A DNA stretch of 64,000 nucleotides from Oscillospiraceae bacterium MB24-C1 (GTDB lineage Bacteria; Bacillota; Clostridia; Oscillospirales; Ruminococcaceae), in assembly GCA_030913685.1 (NCBI GenBank), contig CP133187.1:1203501-1267500 (forward strand), in the 5' to 3' direction. Made by a program: the position numbers and the translations under genes. Each line of letters starts with the position of its first letter. Position 1 is the stretch's first letter. Shown one piece after another: positions 51,237 to 60,303 of the stretch. The notes beneath the pieces were generated by a model. That model searched no databases, had not been told where the DNA came from, and saw only the letters and a program-made list of their open reading frames with translations.

Positions 51237-51582
51237 TGGTGGAGGCGAGGGGAATTGAACCCCTGTCCGAAAACCGATTCACAGAAACTTCTCCGAGCGC
51301 AGTCTATCTTTTAAGATTCCCCCAACAAACCGCCGACAAACAGGCTGCCTGCTTCGGTATCCCCTAATGTTCTAAAGGTGCGGAGAGCTTTCCCCTTAGA
51401 ATGGACCGCTAATCGACGCCCTATCCGCGACCGCGGTACTTCGCGGTAGGACGGCAGCCTAATTAGGCTGCGTAAACGAGATTTTCGTCTGCGTTTAAAT
51501 TTAAAAGTTCGGGTATTATAGAGGGCCCGCCCTCTGCTCGCTTTTTCTGCTTCACAATCCCCGTCGAAACCTTTACGCCCCC
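51237..51582 (-). ncRNA. ssrA: Transfer-messenger RNA
   Basis: On the minus strand the RNA begins GGGGGCG and ends CGCCTCC-ACCA, forming the acceptor stem. The tRNA-like 3' end carries the TGG-TTCAATTCCCC type T arm, and the 5' part has GGTTTCGACGGGGATT. The tag frame ends NADENLVYAA followed by TAA at 51465-51463. The length is 346 nt. It rescues stalled ribosomes together with SmpB, encoded 240 nt upstream on the same strand. Confidence 0.96.
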
Positions 51583-51596
51583 ATATATGGGGAGTT

Positions 51597-51806
51597 TTAA
51601 CCCCCTGTGAAAAAATCAAGAATATTCTCTAGTTGGCTGACGTCAACTTTGTAAATCTCGGTGTAACGGCAATTTGTACAGCTCACCGTCGAAAAACGCT
51701 TATTCTGGACGTCAAACATCTTGGCAAATGTGCCGCCCGTCGCCTGAAACTGGTCGGTCTCATAGTCCTCGTTGCCACATTTCGGACATCTCCAATTACC
51801 TGCCAT
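51597..51806 (-). CDS. Zinc-ribbon protein
   Basis: A 69-residue protein with two CxxC pairs, WRCPKCGNEDYE and VSCTNCRYTEIY, that would bind one zinc. It ends ILDFFTGG. It matches small zinc-ribbon nucleic-acid-binding-like proteins (DUF2082 type) from memory. It lies between smpB and ssrA with 13 bp to smpB; its function is unknown. Confidence 0.8.
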   Translation of the reverse strand: MAGNWRCPKCGNEDYETDQFQATGGTFAKMFDVQNKRFSTVSCTNCRYTEIYKVDVSQLENILDFFTGG

Positions 51807-51819
51807 CGCCTGTCACTCC

Positions 51820-52287
51820 TTATCTCTGGCGCTCTTTCATAGCGCGTTCAATGTCGCGCTTGGCATCACGCTTAGCCATATCCTCACGCTTGTCATAAAG
51901 CTTTTTACCTCGGCAAAGCCCCAGCTGCAGTTTGACAAGCGACCCCTTAAAATACAGCGACAACGGAATAAGCGTATAGCCCTGCTGACGTACCATGCCA
52001 TAAAGCCGGTTAATCTCCCGGCGGTGCATCAATAGCTTTCGTGCGCGCATGGGATCCTTATTAAATATGTTGCCCTTCTCATAGGGGCTTATATGCATCT
52101 GTTTGACGACAAGCTCACCGGTGCCGATATCCACCCAGCTGTCCTTAAGGTTCACCGTACCTGCCCGCAGACTTTTGACCTCGGTCCCACTTAGTGCAAT
52201 GCCGGTTTCAAATGATTCATCCACAAAGTATTCGTGCCGCACCTGGCGGTTGGTCGCGATGGTTTTGGTTTGCTTCTTTTCCGCCAT
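51820..52287 (-). CDS. smpB: SsrA-binding protein
   Basis: A 155-residue OB-fold protein with [65 protein letters not shown] and a basic C-terminal tail that reads the empty A site. It carries tmRNA to stalled ribosomes. Confidence 0.97.
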   Translation of the reverse strand: MAEKKQTKTIATNRQVRHEYFVDESFETGIALSGTEVKSLRAGTVNLKDSWVDIGTGELVVKQMHISPYEKGNIFNKDPMRARKLLMHRREINRLYGMVRQQGYTLIPLSLYFKGSLVKLQLGLCRGKKLYDKREDMAKRDAKRDIERAMKERQR

Positions 52288-52308
52288 TTTGGCTCCTCCT
52301 TTGTCACT

Positions 52309-52731
52309 TCATTTGCTGTTAAACACCCAGAGCCGATTAACAACAAAGCCGACCACTAAAGTCACGGCGGTTGCACCGAGCTTAGAGATGAGCTTGTTGT
52401 ACCCCAGCTGCGAACCAAGCCACAGCACGCCGAGACTGATAAGCAGCAAGCTGAGATTTACAACTGTAAACCGCAACATCTGCACACTAAAAAAGTTCTT
52501 TTTGCTCCCGAAGGTCCAACTTCGGTTGACGACATAGCTATTAAGCATGCCACAGGAATAAGCAATAACCTGTGAAAGATAAATATTAACGCTTAAATAT
52601 GATAACACCAAAAAGACCGTATAGTCAACTAGTGTATTCATGACACCTGTTAAACCAAATTTTATAAATCGCCACATCTCACCTGAAAAGAGCTTTTTCG
52701 TGATGTCCAACCTCCCCAGATGCAAATCCAA
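52309..52731 (-). CDS. GtrA-family membrane protein
   Basis: A 140-residue protein with four membrane segments and the GtrA start FIKFGLTGVMNTLVDYTVFL, then VVNRSWTFG. GtrA-like proteins are thought to flip or handle polyprenyl-phosphate-linked sugars. The substrate is unknown, and no partner transferase adjoins. Confidence 0.88.
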   Translation of the reverse strand: MDLHLGRLDITKKLFSGEMWRFIKFGLTGVMNTLVDYTVFLVLSYLSVNIYLSQVIAYSCGMLNSYVVNRSWTFGSKKNFFSVQMLRFTVVNLSLLLISLGVLWLGSQLGYNKLISKLGATAVTLVVGFVVNRLWVFNSK

Positions 52732-52753
52732 CCAATTTCTTTTGGTAACCAGT

Positions 52754-53350
52754 TTACATCTCGTTTCTACCCTCTAAAGCACGGCAGAGGGTGACATCGT
52801 CGGCAAACTCTAGGTTGCCGCCCACCGGAATGCCATAGGCCAAACGAGAAACCCTAATACCCATCGGCTTAATCAGGCGAGAAAGATACATTGCTGTGGC
52901 CTCACCCTCCACCGTGGGGTTCGTCGCCATAACCACCTCGCATACCTCGTCTTCTAAGCGGGCAAGCAGTTCCTTAATTGTGAGCTGATCGGGGCCGATA
53001 CCGTCCATCGGTGAAATCAGCCCGTGCAGCACATGGTACAACCCATTATACTCACGCATGCGCTCGAATGCCATCACATCGCGCGGATCTGCAACGACGC
53101 AAATGATAGAACGGTCACGCGCTTCATTCGCACAGATGGTGCATTTTTCACTGTCCGAAAGGTTCTGGCAAACAGCACAGCGTTTGATGCTGCGACTGGC
53201 CTCGAGCAGCGCCGCCGAAAATTCTCGAGCGTACTGCTCGGGCTGGCTGAGCACATAAAACGCGAGGCGCTGCGCCGATTTTCTACCGATGCCGGGCAGC
53301 CGTGCGAACTGCTCGACAAGCTTTGAAAGAGACGCGACCTGATACGCCAT
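52754..53350 (-). CDS. recR: Recombination mediator protein RecR
   Basis: A 198-residue protein, the normal length. The helix-hairpin-helix RLPGIGRKSAQRLAFYVL is followed by a C4 zinc finger (CAVCQNLSDSEKCTIC) and a Toprim domain (ICVVADPRDVMAFER, VMATNPTVEGEATAMYL). It loads RecA at gaps with RecO. It lies 3 bp after ebfC. Confidence 0.97.
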   Translation of the reverse strand: MAYQVASLSKLVEQFARLPGIGRKSAQRLAFYVLSQPEQYAREFSAALLEASRSIKRCAVCQNLSDSEKCTICANEARDRSIICVVADPRDVMAFERMREYNGLYHVLHGLISPMDGIGPDQLTIKELLARLEDEVCEVVMATNPTVEGEATAMYLSRLIKPMGIRVSRLAYGIPVGGNLEFADDVTLCRALEGRNEM

Positions 53351-53353
53351 AGC

Positions 53354-53710
53354 TTAGAACAAACCGGGCATCCCGGGAAGGTTCAGGCTACCGGTGATCT
53401 TGCCCATTTCTTCATTGGTGATATCCTCGACGGTTCTAATCGCTTCATTAACAGCGGCCATAATGACATCCTGCAGCATCTCAATATCGTCGGGATCGAC
53501 AATCTCGGGCTTGATGTTAAGGGCTTTAAGTTCCTTTTTGCCATTCATGATAACCTCAACCATGCCGCCGCCGGAGGTTGTAGTAAATTCACGGCTTTCA
53601 ATCTCAGCCTGTGTTTCGGCAAGCTGCTCCTGCATTTTCTGTGCTCTGCGCATTAAATCTTTCTGATTCTGTGGGCCGCCGCCCATTCCTGCGGGAAGTC
53701 TCGCTTTCAT
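53354..53710 (-). CDS. ebfC: YbaB/EbfC-family nucleoid-associated protein
   Basis: A 118-residue protein. DLMRRAQKMQEQLAETQAEI is the long N-terminal helix, GGGMVEVIMNGKKELKALNI the DNA-contact strand region. It forms dimers that coat DNA. The dnaX-ebfC-recR order is standard for Firmicutes. Confidence 0.95.
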   Translation of the reverse strand: MKARLPAGMGGGPQNQKDLMRRAQKMQEQLAETQAEIESREFTTTSGGGMVEVIMNGKKELKALNIKPEIVDPDDIEMLQDVIMAAVNEAIRTVEDITNEEMGKITGSLNLPGMPGLF

Positions 53711-53724
53711 ATATCGGTTCTCCT

Positions 53725-55404
53725 TTATTCAATCGTTATATTTTGCGCATCGCCAAGCGACTCTATCAGTTTTTGAAGCGGATCCTCTTCTGGGGTCTCC
53801 TGCTTTGGCGGGCGGTAAGGGCCAAGCCCATGCCGTTCTCCCGTCACCTCAAAGATCGCCTGTTTAATGCTGTTTTTAGTATATTCATTGTCGCGTAGCA
53901 TTTCAAGCACTACCGGATTCGATACGTCAATAAGCACCTGTTTGCCATTAAAATAAGCTTTAGTACCGCGCAGCATAGCATATATTGAAATATTAATTTT
54001 TGCCAGTCGCTCAAGTGTCTGCGACCAAAAGGTGTATTCCGGTACTCCCTCAACGTCGGCGACGTTAGCAGTAGCCACTGGGGCTTCGCTGGGTTGAGGC
54101 GCCGCAGCAGCCGTTTTTGGTGCGGACGGAGCTTGTTGTAAAGCGGGCTTTGCCATTGCCACCGGAGGGTCTGCCGTCGTAATAGTTGAGACAGCCGCAG
54201 GTTCGGGTTGCATTCTGGTCGGTGGTACAGATTCAGCAGTGGGCGCTAAAAAGCTTTTGCCGCTACGCATTGCCGTCTCCAACTCCTCAATACGCTTTAG
54301 CAACGCCTGATAGCCTGTGCGGGCGGTTGGCTCACACAAAGTTACCAGTGCCAACTCAAGCTCGGCATGCTTCATCGGGCTTTTCGCGATACGCGCCGCC
54401 GTCTCTTGAAGTACCGACAAACTGTGCAACAGGTCGGTTAACGTAATTTTCTGTACCTGCCTGCGCAGGTTCGGTATTTCGGAGGGTAGGCAGTCAAGCA
54501 TAGCCTCCGGCTTTTCAAGCGTTTTGACCAACATCAGATTTCGATAGTGGCCACAAAGTTGCTCACAGAGCCGCTGAGGTTCCATACTTTTTTGCCGTAA
54601 CTCGGCGAGTTTGGCCAGCATACCGGCGGTATCTCCTGACAAAACGCTATCAGTCAGAGCCAATAAATGCGCACTGCCGGTCAGGCCCGCTGCTTTGACC
54701 ACCGTGTCAAGTGTGACGTCATCGGTGTCGGCAGCACAAACATCTAAAAGAGACAATGCATCACGCATGCCGCCATCCGAAAGTCGAGCAATCAGCCCGG
54801 CGGCCTCATCAGCAATCGTTAGGCTCTCTCGTCGCGCAACTTCCTGGAGCCGTTCGGCGATGACAACGCTCTCAATGCGCTGAAAATCAAACCGCTGACA
54901 ACGCGAAATAATGGTGGGCAGCACCTTGTGAATTTCGGTGGTTGCCAGAATAAAAATGACATGCTCGGGCGGTTCTTCAAGTATTTTAAGCAGCGCGTTA
55001 AAGGCGCTGGTAGAAAGCATATGAACTTCGTCGATGATATAAACACGATATTTTGCCACCGCGGGGGTAAACACTGCTTCGTCGCGTAAATCACGGATGT
55101 TATCCACGCCGTTGTTAGATGCCGCGTCAATTTCAACAACATCCAACAATGAACCGTCGTCGACGCCACGGCATATATCGCATTCACCGCAGGGATTTCC
55201 ATCCCGCAGAGAGAGACAGTTAACCGCCTTAGCTACCAGCTTGGCACAGGTGGTTTTGCCAGTTCCGCGCGAACCGATAAACAAATAGGCATGCGACGGC
55301 ATCCCCTGCCGCATTTCGTTTTTTAACACGGTGGTGATGTGTTCCTGCCCGACCACTTCGTCGAAGTGGCGCGGACGATATAAACGATAAAGCGCCTGCC
55401 GCAT
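53725..55404 (-). CDS. dnaX: DNA polymerase III subunits gamma and tau
   Basis: A 559-residue clamp-loader ATPase. Walker A is FIGSRGTGKTTCAKLVAKA, the zinc module CGECDIC, Walker B IIDEVHMLSTSAFNALLK and the sensor region SRCQRFDFQRI. The C-terminal half has a Pro/Ala-rich linker (about residues 400-450) and a short tau-like end. No frameshift signal for a separate gamma was identified. It is co-transcribed with ebfC and recR. Confidence 0.96.
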   Translation of the reverse strand: MRQALYRLYRPRHFDEVVGQEHITTVLKNEMRQGMPSHAYLFIGSRGTGKTTCAKLVAKAVNCLSLRDGNPCGECDICRGVDDGSLLDVVEIDAASNNGVDNIRDLRDEAVFTPAVAKYRVYIIDEVHMLSTSAFNALLKILEEPPEHVIFILATTEIHKVLPTIISRCQRFDFQRIESVVIAERLQEVARRESLTIADEAAGLIARLSDGGMRDALSLLDVCAADTDDVTLDTVVKAAGLTGSAHLLALTDSVLSGDTAGMLAKLAELRQKSMEPQRLCEQLCGHYRNLMLVKTLEKPEAMLDCLPSEIPNLRRQVQKITLTDLLHSLSVLQETAARIAKSPMKHAELELALVTLCEPTARTGYQALLKRIEELETAMRSGKSFLAPTAESVPPTRMQPEPAAVSTITTADPPVAMAKPALQQAPSAPKTAAAAPQPSEAPVATANVADVEGVPEYTFWSQTLERLAKINISIYAMLRGTKAYFNGKQVLIDVSNPVVLEMLRDNEYTKNSIKQAIFEVTGERHGLGPYRPPKQETPEEDPLQKLIESLGDAQNITIE

Positions 55405-55533
55405 CCTTCATATCACCTCGCAAAACCAGAATAAAACGCGGTTACGTTCAAAGGCGCAATGCCTCAAACTTGCTCTACACTTAACTTACACACGGCACGA
55501 TTGCGCACCGCTTTAGCGGTACGCAACTAAAAG
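55405..55533. other. Gap between dnaX and SRP RNA
   Basis: About 130 bases, containing a hairpin at 55501-55526 (TTGCG-ACCGC, TTTA loop, GCGGT-CGCAA with two mismatched bases) downstream of the SRP RNA, perhaps its terminator or a barrier before dnaX. Confidence 0.4.
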
Positions 55534-55764
55534 AAAAAGCAGCCAAAACCGCCTGTGGGCTCTCATGCGGGGATGCAGATTACCTGCGGCACACAAGGCA
55601 CTCCGCTTAATGCTGCTCGGTTCCCCGCCTGACATGGTTCACAGAACCTCGTCGCACAGGATCCACATACCCGCATGACAGGCCACACGCCCGTCCTGAC
55701 TGCGTCGGCCGCATTTTTACCACAACAACATTTGCCGTTGTTCTGTTGCCAAAAATGACTGCCG
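55534..55764 (-). ncRNA. ffs: Signal recognition particle RNA (large type)
   Basis: On the minus strand, domain IV is recognisable near 55611-55640: GTCAGG on one side and AGCAGC on the other of a short CGG-GGAA-CCG hairpin, preceded by TGTGAACCAT. The long helix 5 forms from TCATGCGGG and CCCGCATGA further out, with GTG-GGC/GCC-CAC beyond. It lies just upstream of dnaX, as in Bacillus. The ends are estimates: the 5' end from the promoter, the 3' end from the T run. It binds Ffh to target membrane proteins. Confidence 0.85.
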
Positions 55765-55770
55765 CAAGTT

Positions 55771-55799
55771 ATTATAGCATATCGTGCAAAAAAGCACAA
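55771..55799 (-). promoter_or_regulatory. Promoter of SRP RNA
   Basis: A perfect TATAAT (55776-55771) with a TG extension and, 17 bp upstream, TTGTGC (55799-55794). The strong extended -10 suits a stable RNA gene. Confidence 0.65.
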
Positions 55800-55843
55800 C
55801 AGTCAGAGAAAAAAAGCTTAACCAAAACAAGTATAAAAAATTG

Positions 55844-56659
55844 TCACAATACGATCTTGTCAAGATCGTTTGGCACGAACACATTGCCACCAAAATATGT
55901 TTTTGCTTCTGCTGTATAGGTGGCCATGCGGGTGTCGAGTGTTTTATCCTCGGTATGCCAAAGCACCAGATTTTTAACTTCTAGCCGCTCGGCCAGCTCG
56001 GCGGCATCCTTTGCCGTACTGTGGTGCTTTTCGTAAGGTTTAAAGCGGTCGCGGTCGTTATAAAGACAAAATGCTTCACACAAAAGCCAGTCGGCTTTAG
56101 CGGCTATCTGTTCGCACTGCGCATCACACGGTTCATCGCCAAGGCACACCAATCTGCGTCCGTTAGATAACGACACTTGCATGCCGAATTGTTTTGCTTT
56201 TGCCGAACGGATATCGAAAAAGCACACCTCGCTACCAAAAATTTGCGCTGTTTCACCATCTTTGAGCGTTACAAAGCGAATTCGGTCATCAAAAAGTCTG
56301 GTGAATTTTTTCTGTATCGTCAATTCACAGATGGTTCGAATTGCCTGCTCCGCAATGTCGTGACAATAGATGGTCAGCGTGCCGTCATAACGGTTGCTCA
56401 ACATTTGCGTTCCGATGCTGCGCACCAGCCATGGCACCCCCAAAATATGGTCGGTGTGTGCATGGCTTATAAAAACATGATGAATATTGCTGGGCGAAAT
56501 ATCGGCATCTGCCAATGCACGTAAAATGCCGTTGCCACCACCACTGTCCACCAAAAAATATTCCTGCCCGAAGCGCAGTGCGAAGCAAGTATTAAAACAG
56601 CGCGTCACCATCGCATTCCCGGTGCCGAGGACAATAAGTGTTTCCGCCATTGGCGCCAT
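55844..56659 (-). CDS. Metallo-beta-lactamase-fold hydrolase (RNase Z-like)
   Basis: A 271-residue protein with FISHAHTDHILGVPWL (HxHxDH metal site), a later CLGDEPCD aspartate and LVLWHTED with the final His. This arrangement resembles the RNase Z/ElaC branch, but the substrate could be another phosphodiester. It has AAAGGAAA before the ATG. It is monocistronic, upstream of the SRP RNA gene. Confidence 0.87.
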   Translation of the reverse strand: MAPMAETLIVLGTGNAMVTRCFNTCFALRFGQEYFLVDSGGGNGILRALADADISPSNIHHVFISHAHTDHILGVPWLVRSIGTQMLSNRYDGTLTIYCHDIAEQAIRTICELTIQKKFTRLFDDRIRFVTLKDGETAQIFGSEVCFFDIRSAKAKQFGMQVSLSNGRRLVCLGDEPCDAQCEQIAAKADWLLCEAFCLYNDRDRFKPYEKHHSTAKDAAELAERLEVKNLVLWHTEDKTLDTRMATYTAEAKTYFGGNVFVPNDLDKIVL

Positions 56660-56781
56660 ATCGCATTTCCTTTCTTGTTCTTTTTTTCAAAAATTCGCAG
56701 AATTTCCGTTGTTCAAGAGCCATATAAACCTTTGTGTATTCATTCTTGTCGTCGGAAATACTGTTGTCGAGGTGATAAATT

Positions 56782-56967
56782 ATGAATCAGCAAAACAATA
56801 TGAATCCTGAATTGCCGATGGGATTTGCCATGGCACTCGCCATGCAGCCTAATGCGATGCAAAATTACGCAAATCTTTCTACTGGACAGCAAAGCGAAAT
56901 TCTTTCCCGCGCTAAGACTGTTCAGTCTAAATCCGAGATGCAGTCACTGGTCAACAGCCTGAACTAG
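56782..56967 (+). CDS. Small conserved hypothetical protein
   Basis: A 61-residue protein with GAGGTGATAA before the ATG. The sequence is rich in Met, Gln and Asn (MNPELPMGFAMALAMQPNAM), then a helical part with SRAKTVQSKSEMQSLVNSLN. Similar short proteins occur in Clostridia, from memory; function is unknown. Its stop overlaps the convergent transporter gene by 17 nt. Confidence 0.78.
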   Translation: MNQQNNMNPELPMGFAMALAMQPNAMQNYANLSTGQQSEILSRAKTVQSKSEMQSLVNSLN

Positions 56968-57856
56968 CATCTTTTTCGGCGAGCGCTTTGGTCTTGTCTT
57001 TTGCATTCGAAACCGACCATAGCGTAATAGAGCCTAAGACGATAACAAATCCGGTAATAGTAATCGGACCCGGGATTTCATGCAGCAACACCGCCGTCCA
57101 TACAGGATTAAACAGCGGGTTGACACAGGCGATCAGACTGCAGGTTAAAGGCGGCGCAGAACGTGTAGCAAAGCTGAAAAGTGCGTATGCGACCGCCTGC
57201 TGCAAAAGCCCGAGCAGCAACAAACTGCTGACGTTTTGAGGTGTAAAAGTAATTTTGGAAAATAGCAAAAACGGTGACATTATAACGGCCGTATAAATGT
57301 GGCCAAGCGTAATAATACTTAAAGATTCCTCATAGCTGGCGCTACGCGCGGTCATCAGGTACATAATCGCCGTTGTAAAGCCGACCGCCAAACCCATCAG
57401 GTTACCTGTGGTGCTCGAAGGGCCGGTGTGATCAAGCGTTAACATGGCAATACCGGCAGCCGTAGCAATTGCAACCAGTATGTCTTTATTCTTCACCTTT
57501 TTATGAAAAACCAGTATGGAAATAACCAGCACAAACACCGGATTTGTATATTGCAATGCGACCATATTGGCGCTGGAAGTCAATTTGTTGCCAACCACAA
57601 AACAAACGTATTTGATGCATACTGCAATAGCAGTCGTCAGGGTCAGGCGGTTGAGCACCAGCTTTTTACCTAGAAGGCGCAGGTAGACATAAAGCGCAAC
57701 GGCAGCCACCGCGCTGCGTAGGCATGTGATCACCATGCCGTTCCACTCTATAAGCTTGATCAGTGCGCCAGACGTACTCCATAAAAAAGCACACGCCATC
57801 ATGCAGATGGCCGCGCTACGGGGAGAGATTTTTTTGTCCACCGAAAAACGTTTCAT
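56951..57856 (-). CDS. EamA/DMT-family transporter
   Basis: A 301-residue protein with ten predicted membrane segments in two EamA repeats (first opening AAICMMACAFLWSTSGALIK, second TGNLMGLAVGFTTAIMYL). The ATG at 57856 has GGAAGGGG upstream; the frame extends to 57940 without family features. Substrate is unknown. Confidence 0.9.
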   Translation of the reverse strand: MKRFSVDKKISPRSAAICMMACAFLWSTSGALIKLIEWNGMVITCLRSAVAAVALYVYLRLLGKKLVLNRLTLTTAIAVCIKYVCFVVGNKLTSSANMVALQYTNPVFVLVISILVFHKKVKNKDILVAIATAAGIAMLTLDHTGPSSTTGNLMGLAVGFTTAIMYLMTARSASYEESLSIITLGHIYTAVIMSPFLLFSKITFTPQNVSSLLLLGLLQQAVAYALFSFATRSAPPLTCSLIACVNPLFNPVWTAVLLHEIPGPITITGFVIVLGSITLWSVSNAKDKTKALAEKDASSGC

Positions 57857-57976
57857 GTCTTGCCCCTTCCAGAACTGTATTAATAACAGCATAGCTATTG
57901 AAAGCCCCGAAGCCATTTGGCGTAGGGCAGGTGCTTTCAAAAGCTATGCTGTATTGTATATGGCAAAATATTGGTC

Positions 57977-59179
57977 TTATTTTTTCCCTCTGCCGAACAT
58001 TCTCATGATGACTTCATAAGGGTCTTCCTCAGGGGTCTCTTCCTCAGCAAATAGATCTGGTTGCTGGGGTTCAACCACGGGGTCGGGCGCAGGCGCGGCA
58101 GGCTTAGCTACTGTGGCAGGCGCAGCCTGTACGGCGGCGGGCACCTTAGCGGCGGTATTTTCTTTCGGCTTATAGCCGGCAATATCCTTGATATAGTTTG
58201 AAACCCCAAACTCGTCAGCGCGTTCAAAGCCAGTTGCAATAACGGTGATAAGAATTTCGTCGTCGAGGTTCTCATCATAGGCAACACCCCAGATAAGGTT
58301 GACGTCGGGATGTGCGGCGTCGCTGATCAGTTCGGAAGCGGTGTAAACCTCGTCAAGCGCAATATCGGGCGAAGCCACAATATTGGCGATAACGCCCATA
58401 GCTCCGTTGATGCTGGTTTCGAGCAGCGGAGAATTGATAGCCATCTCGGCTGCAATGCGCGCCTTGTCCTTGCCAGATGCACGACCCATACCCATGTGCG
58501 CGTTACCTGCGCCCTTCATGACACTGGTGACGTCAGCAAAGTCAAGGTTGATAATACCGGTGGTACAGATCAGATCGGATATGCTCTGTACACCCTGCCG
58601 CAACACCTCGTCTGCTGCCGCAAAAGCGTTGGCAAGGGTGATTTTTTCGGTGGAAATCTGCTGAAGCCTTTCGTTGGGAATAATCAGCAGCGCGTCAACA
58701 TGCTCGCGTAAGGCCGTGATGCCCATTTCAGCATGTTCCATACGGCGTTTGCCCTCAAACTTAAACGGCTTTGTGACTACGCCAACGGTTAAAACATCCA
58801 TACCCCGGGCAATTTCAGCGACTACTGGTGCCGCGCCTGTCCCGGTGCCACCTCCCATACCGGCAGTGACAAATACCATATCGGCACCTTTTAGCAGCGC
58901 CGTAATTTCGTCTCGGCTTTCCTCAGCAGAACGCTGACCCACATCGGCTTGTCCACCCGCACCCTTTCCTTTGGTAAGGCGTGCGCCAATGTTCAGTTTA
59001 TAGGTTGCGTGCGAGGTCGCAAGTGCTTGATAGTCGGTATTCATCGAGATGAATTCGACGCCTTTCATGCCGGAAAGCACCATTCTGTTGACAGCGTTAC
59101 CGCCACCGCCGCCCACGCCGACTACTTTTATAACAGTGCTCTGTTCATGTTCGGGCACCATTCCAAAATTCATCTGCAT
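57977..59179 (-). CDS. ftsZ: Cell division protein FtsZ
   Basis: A 400-residue tubulin homologue. [15 protein letters not shown] is the N-terminal nucleotide loop and [18 protein letters not shown] the tubulin signature. The GTPase core ends near residue 315. It is followed by an Ala/Pro-rich linker and a short C-terminal peptide ([16 protein letters not shown]) that should bind FtsA or SepF-like partners. It polymerises at mid-cell or at the polar septum during sporulation. Confidence 0.97.
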   Translation of the reverse strand: MQMNFGMVPEHEQSTVIKVVGVGGGGGNAVNRMVLSGMKGVEFISMNTDYQALATSHATYKLNIGARLTKGKGAGGQADVGQRSAEESRDEITALLKGADMVFVTAGMGGGTGTGAAPVVAEIARGMDVLTVGVVTKPFKFEGKRRMEHAEMGITALREHVDALLIIPNERLQQISTEKITLANAFAAADEVLRQGVQSISDLICTTGIINLDFADVTSVMKGAGNAHMGMGRASGKDKARIAAEMAINSPLLETSINGAMGVIANIVASPDIALDEVYTASELISDAAHPDVNLIWGVAYDENLDDEILITVIATGFERADEFGVSNYIKDIAGYKPKENTAAKVPAAVQAAPATVAKPAAPAPDPVVEPQQPDLFAEEETPEEDPYEVIMRMFGRGKK

Positions 59180-59344
59180 TTAATTGTCCTCCTCATATTT
59201 CATCCTCGCAGGGGCTTATATGAAATCACTTAAAAAGCGTTGTTGATATAAGCTCATTTTACCATGATGACATAGCTAACACAAGGTAATTTTGTAAGAT
59301 TCGGCAAATTAATTTTGCCATTTTTATGACCTGTAATAACCATT

Positions 59345-60298
59345 TCAGTTGCCGGATGCTATTTGTGTTCCAACAGCTGACGATGTGCTGTCCACGCTGT
59401 TTTCTGGTGTAGCGCTGCTTGGCGCATCGACCAACCAGTTGTTTTTGGGCACCACCCGTTCATAATCGTCGATCAACGATTCCGGGAAGGGCCAAACATG
59501 CTTATCATAGATATTGCGTTCCCGCAAACGCATAGCCGGACGTGTCGAAACATCGAGCGTTCCGACGGTGGTGTCGGTCACAGAAACATCTATAATACTC
59601 TTTGCAGCGCGAATTTTATAATCTACGTCTAGCTGTCCACCCAGTTCTATAGCTACTCTACCATCATAAAGCAGCCAGATGTTCGCTATGTCTGAAAGAT
59701 CGGCCAGCCTGATTTTTGAAAGCCCGTTTGCCGTGATACACATCTGAAGTTCCAGCAGCACACCAAGCCGTTCTTGATCTTGCTCAGAAAGAAACTCTCC
59801 CGGAGAAAGCCCTTTGGCAGAGAACCCGACAACCCGAAAATAGTCTTCTGGGCAGACGGGCAAATCGGTCTCAAGCACCCTTGCACGCTCGTCAAGCAAC
59901 ATATAGGCTTGTCCGGTTTCTATTGCGGCCTTGGGCTGTGCTTCGGCCACATGCAGCAGTAACGAATTAGGTAATACCCGTTGCAACCGCACCTGGGCTA
60001 TGTAGGGGTAGCCGGCAATCAGCTTTTCTGAGGTTTCCTTTTGGCTGACGCGAAAAAGATTTTCCCCCAGCCTGATGCCGGCGACATCAATTAACTCTTC
60101 TTTGGCGTAGCGCGTATCGCCTACAACCTGAATACTTTCAATTTTAAAAAATACAGTGAGCGAAAGCGCCACCCCTATGCAGAGCATCAGGATCAGCGCA
60201 AGCAGATAATATAGCGTATATTTTTTCTTGCTGCGCTTTCGCCTGCGGGCTGCGCGGCCGTAAGCAGCATGCTTTTCGTCCTGCCTTTTTCTTCCCAC
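59345..60298 (-). CDS. divIB: Cell division protein DivIB/FtsQ
   Basis: A 317-residue bitopic protein. The N-terminus is highly basic (RRKRSKKKY), then one membrane segment (LLALILMLCIGVALSLTVFF), a POTRA domain (IESIQVVGDTRYAKEELIDVAGI) and an FtsQ-type beta domain. The C-terminal tail is rich in Ser. It regulates septal peptidoglycan synthesis. It lies 5 bp after murA. Confidence 0.93.
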   Translation of the reverse strand: MGRKRQDEKHAAYGRAARRRKRSKKKYTLYYLLALILMLCIGVALSLTVFFKIESIQVVGDTRYAKEELIDVAGIRLGENLFRVSQKETSEKLIAGYPYIAQVRLQRVLPNSLLLHVAEAQPKAAIETGQAYMLLDERARVLETDLPVCPEDYFRVVGFSAKGLSPGEFLSEQDQERLGVLLELQMCITANGLSKIRLADLSDIANIWLLYDGRVAIELGGQLDVDYKIRAAKSIIDVSVTDTTVGTLDVSTRPAMRLRERNIYDKHVWPFPESLIDDYERVVPKNNWLVDAPSSATPENSVDSTSSAVGTQIASGN

Positions 60299-60303
60299 TG
60301 CGT

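Noticed and set aside
51240-51300. tRNA-like T-arm and CCA end, could be read as a tRNA gene
   Set aside because: It is the 3' end of tmRNA; the 5' acceptor strand is 340 bases away and the tag frame lies between.
51311-51619. Open frame of 102 codons on the minus strand
   Set aside because: It lies over tmRNA, with no ribosome site and no family features.
55563-55799. Open frame of 78 codons rich in Cys and Arg
   Set aside because: It lies over the SRP RNA and reflects its structure, not a protein.
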